NCBI RefSeq assembly: GCF_003626735.1
Contig: NZ_RBHX01000001.1
Coordinates: 2,728,001 to 2,792,000 of the forward strand
DNA: 64,000 bases
DNA from: Microbacterium sp. CGR2
GTDB lineage: Bacteria > Actinomycetota > Actinomycetes > Actinomycetales > Microbacteriaceae
Direction: 5' to 3'
A program made the position numbers and the translations under genes. This document shows positions 62,466 to 64,000 of the stretch, piece after piece (positions within the stretch are counted from its first letter, which is position 1; each line of letters opens with the position of its first letter). The notes beneath the pieces were generated by a model. The model had not been told where the DNA came from. It saw only the letters and a list, made by a program, of their open reading frames with translations, and did no database searches.

Positions 62466-62661
62466 GGTCGCCGGATGCCTCAATAGCGACTAGCGCGCTC
62501 TCTGCGATCTCTAGCAGGTTCACAACGCCGTCGATCAAGAGTGAGTCGTCGGAGTCATCCGGGAGCGTGAACGGGCCATCGTGGCGATCCTCGTACTGTC
62601 GCTCGATCTCGGCGCGGATCGCTTTCGCAGTCGCCGTGACGATCTCCTCGCGAGTATTCAT
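62458..62661 (-). CDS. Small protein upstream of integrase (67 aa)
   Basis: MNTREEIVTATAKAIRAEIE ... GVVNLLEIAESALVAIEASG: helical and acidic. GGAAGAGG precedes the ATG at 62661. It overlaps the integrase start, so it is translationally coupled. Function unknown; an excisionase role is possible by position but no helix-turn-helix is clear. Confidence 0.7.
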   Translation of the reverse strand: MNTREEIVTATAKAIRAEIERQYEDRHDGPFTLPDDSDDSLLIDGVVNLLEIAESALVAIEASGDHG

Positions 62662-62849
62662 GGCCTCTTCCTACCCTGGGGATCGGACACGAGGGAACCA
62701 TGTTCGATGATTGCCTGAGCGACGCCCCGACCGACTCGAAGCGCAGCAAATGTGTCCGCAGTATCGATGACCTCATCGAGAACGTATGAGGATGAACCAA
62801 TGGTCAGGCGAATACTGACGGCTTCAGTCGCCACAGCCTCGATACTCAC
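62658..62849 (-). CDS. Small protein (63 aa)
   Basis: GTG start at 62849, overlapping the upstream stop (GTGA). Protein VSIEAVATEAVSIRLTIGSS ... FAALRVGRGVAQAIIEHGS. It shares a coupled layout with its neighbours. No domain recognised. Confidence 0.62.
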   Translation of the reverse strand: MSIEAVATEAVSIRLTIGSSSYVLDEVIDTADTFAALRVGRGVAQAIIEHGSLVSDPQGRKRP

Positions 62850-63145
62850 TGTCGGTCCCCGAACCCCGCGGCATGCTCAACGAAAGCCACCTGTGCGGCG
62901 CGAGCGGCTTCGGAGAACGAGCCAAAGCATTCACTCTCATCACCATATTGCTCGAACGTCCAGTGGTCACTCCGGCCCTGCGCCGCGCAATCCTGGTGTT
63001 GTTCGATCTTGACGGTGGCCTCGGCGCTCACTGTGATACTCGCGCTGCGGGTTGCGTGTGTGGCGTGCACGGACATCTTGAGCTCGCCATCGTCCGTGAT
63101 GGTCGACCTCAAGTGGTCCGATACCGTTCGTTCGAAGTCGTCCAT
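62846..63145 (-). CDS. Small protein (99 aa)
   Basis: ATG at 63145 with GGGGAG 5-6 nt upstream; a GTG at 63151 has no room for a ribosome site. Protein MDDFERTVSDHLRSTITDDG ... TWFEQYGD-like TFEQYGDESECFGSFSEAAR. Similar opening to its downstream neighbour in composition. Function unknown. Confidence 0.65.
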   Translation of the reverse strand: MDDFERTVSDHLRSTITDDGELKMSVHATHATRSASITVSAEATVKIEQHQDCAAQGRSDHWTFEQYGDESECFGSFSEAARAAQVAFVEHAAGFGDRQ

Positions 63146-63147
63146 GG

Positions 63148-63408
63148 TCACTCCCCATTCCTACGCTGGGGGTCGGACACTGAACCGGTTGCAGGGTCGT
63201 GCATGTCGCAGCAACCCTGGTAGTTCATCGATGCGCAGATCTCGGCATCGAGCGCGCGCAACCCCTCGAACGCGCGGATCTGCTTGCTCCTGCGCCACTG
63301 GTCGCGGAGGTGTGGGCCGTCCAGCCACCCAAGAAAGGTGCGCCGGGCACGTCCGATGCCGATCCGGACAAGAAGACGAGTCCATCGGGGTGCCTGAACG
63401 GGGGTCAT
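63148..63408 (-). CDS. Small basic protein (86 aa)
   Basis: ATG at 63408 with GGAGGTCT 6-13 nt upstream decides against a longer frame to 63495. Protein MTPVQAPRWTRLLVRIGIGR, LRDQWRRSKQIRAFEGLRAL, ASMNYQGCCDMHDPATGS. Coupled (ATGA) to the Cys-rich gene upstream. Function unknown. Confidence 0.66.
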   Translation of the reverse strand: MTPVQAPRWTRLLVRIGIGRARRTFLGWLDGPHLRDQWRRSKQIRAFEGLRALDAEICASMNYQGCCDMHDPATGSVSDPQRRNGE

Positions 63409-63527
63409 TCTGAGACCTCCGTGCCCTGCGGATGGAATCCGCACGTACAGCAGGGCAGATGCCGCGCACAGTGCGTTCCGTACATGCTTATGCACTCGGG
63501 TTGCGTCAGCATGGTTTCGCCACTCAT
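63405..63527 (-). CDS. Very small Cys-rich protein (40 aa)
   Basis: MSGETMLTQPECISMYGTHC ... LPCCTCGFHPQGTEVSE, five cysteines. Start at 63527 has GGGAG 5 nt upstream. It begins the leftward integrase operon; the ATGA overlap with the next gene supports it. A zinc-binding role is likely from the cysteines only. Confidence 0.6.
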   Translation of the reverse strand: MSGETMLTQPECISMYGTHCARHLPCCTCGFHPQGTEVSE

Positions 63528-63560
63528 GATCACTCCCTCGATTGAGGCGTGATCCGAAGC

Positions 63561-63583
63561 GATGTAGGCGGGGATGTAGGCGG
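63561..63583. repeat. Tandem GATGTAGGCGG repeats near attR
   Basis: GATGTAGGCGG occurs at 63561-63571 and 63573-63583. TGTAGGC also occurs near attL (22484 region). Candidate integrase arm-type sites. Confidence 0.45.
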
Positions 63584-63603
63584 CGGGGGTTTCATCCCCC
63601 GCC
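63582..63603 (-). terminator. Hairpin between tRNA-His and the integrase operon
   Basis: GGCGGGGG (63582-63589), loop TTTCAT, CCCCCGCC (63596-63603). Phage-derived; it lies 16 nt beyond the tRNA-His 3' end and may replace the terminator displaced to attL. Confidence 0.7.
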
Positions 63604-63616
63604 TGCCCTACTCCCT

Positions 63617-63641
63617 ACTGGGGTGAGTAACGGGACTCGAA
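63617..63641. repeat. attR core (25 bp)
   Basis: Identical to attL at 22334-22358 and overlapping the last 23 nt of tRNA-His. The prophage supplies this copy, so the tRNA stays intact after integration. Confidence 0.93.
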
Positions 63642-63694
63642 CCCGCGACATCCGGCACCACAAGCCAGCGCTCTACCAGCTGAGCTATACCCAC
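63619..63694 (-). tRNA. tRNA-His (GUG)
   Basis: Cloverleaf with acceptor GTGGGTA/TACTCAC, D-arm GCTCAGCTGGTAGAGC, anticodon stem CTGGC/GCCGG around loop TTGTGGT (anticodon GUG) and T-arm CGCGGGTTCGAGTCCCG. The extra G at 63695 and C73 give the histidine-specific G-1:C73 pair, and CCA is encoded. It is the prophage integration target. Confidence 0.96.
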
Positions 63695-63730
63695 CATGTG
63701 CCCACCGGAGCGGGCAACCAGATGAGTCTA

Positions 63731-64000
63731 TTACATGTTGGGAGTGAACTCCGACACCGTGCGCGATGCGATCTCGCGGGCGTCGTCGCTCGAGGGGCCC
63801 GGCTCATCGACGAAGACCGCGTGACGGTAGTACCGGAGTTCACGGATCGATTCCAGAATGTCGGCGAGAGCGCGGTGACCGCCGTCTTTCGAAGGAGCTT
63901 GGAAGAACACTCGCGGATACCAGCGGCGCGACAGCTCCTTGATGCTCGACACATCGACGTTTCGGTAGTGCAGCCACTGATCGACCTGCGGCATGTACTT
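63731..64000 (-). CDS. orn: Oligoribonuclease Orn (5' part outside window)
   Basis: 3'-5' exoribonuclease of the DEDDh family that degrades very short RNAs and pGpG. The visible C-terminal part reads [60 protein letters not shown]; the YRNVDVSS and HRALADI(x2)SI elements (HxxxD site) are diagnostic. orn next to tRNA-His is a common actinobacterial order. Confidence 0.93.
   Translation of the reverse strand, partial: KYMPQVDQWLHYRNVDVSSIKELSRRWYPRVFFQAPSKDGGHRALADILESIRELRYYRHAVFVDEPGPSSDDAREIASRTVSEFTPNM

Larger units (their letters stand above)
22334..63641. mobile_element. Complete siphovirus-type prophage integrated at tRNA-His
   Basis: The 41.3-kb element is bounded by identical 25-bp repeats, the right copy being the 3' end of tRNA-His. 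It contains, in normal siphovirus order, lysogeny control, early genes, terminase, portal, MuF-like protein, scaffold, capsid, connectors, tail tube, frameshifted chaperones, tape measure, tail tip, lysis genes, morons and a tyrosine integrase. All structural reading frames are open, so it could be functional. The early and late genes read rightward; integrase, repressor and several morons read leftward. Confidence 0.95.

Overview
The window is high-GC actinobacterial chromosome carrying one complete siphovirus-type prophage. Gene content, codon use and neighbourhoods (glgX-glgE-glgB, gatCAB, clpS followed by a DUF2017-type gene, orn beside tRNA-His) fit Microbacteriaceae, most likely Microbacterium; that assignment is inference from gene content. 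Most single host genes start at, or 6-8 nt after, a TANNNT -10 hexamer, so many mRNAs here look leaderless.

Host left arm (1-22333). On the minus strand, glgX, glgE and glgB (the last cut by the window edge) form a translationally coupled operon for alpha-glucan metabolism through maltose-1-phosphate. Plus-strand genes follow: a cysteine desulfurase, mnmA (the pair supplies sulfur for tRNA 2-thiouridine), ligA and a small unknown gene. A DEAD-box RNA helicase and an acyl-CoA ligase lie on the minus strand, then gatC-gatA-gatB, DNA polymerase IV, a GerW/YtfJ-like gene and a P-loop kinase-like gene on plus. The arm closes on the minus strand with a minimal zincin, clpS, the DUF2017-type gene and a LysE-type exporter.

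Prophage (22334-63641, about 41.3 kb). It is bounded by a 25-bp perfect repeat whose right copy is the 3' end of tRNA-His(GUG). Left to right: a leftward ImmA-type protease and repressor; an operator region; a rightward Cro-like gene and a BRO/KilAC antirepressor; a long early operon of small genes with six HNH-family genes, a RecE-like nuclease, a protein joining a Rad52/Erf-like signature to an XRE helix-turn-helix, a replication protein whose gene contains iteron-like repeats, and a phage adenine methyltransferase; a gene-poor, hairpin-rich stretch (36785-37266); packaging (HNH, TerS, TerL); head (portal, MuF-like, scaffold, capsid, connectors); tail (tube, frameshifted chaperones, tape measure, distal tail, fibre-like proteins); lysis (M15 endolysin, membrane proteins, r1t-type holin); and an SGNH-hydrolase tail protein. 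Near the right end lies a cluster of singly transcribed 'moron' genes, including a Wzy/O-antigen-polymerase-like membrane protein. A leftward operon of four small genes plus the tyrosine integrase completes it.

Host right arm (63619-64000): the restored tRNA-His gene and the 3' part of oligoribonuclease (orn).

The best candidates for something undescribed are the structured, promoter-flanked non-coding region at 36785-37266 with a tRNA-like T-arm, the origin-like repeats inside the replication gene, and the lysogenic-conversion cluster.
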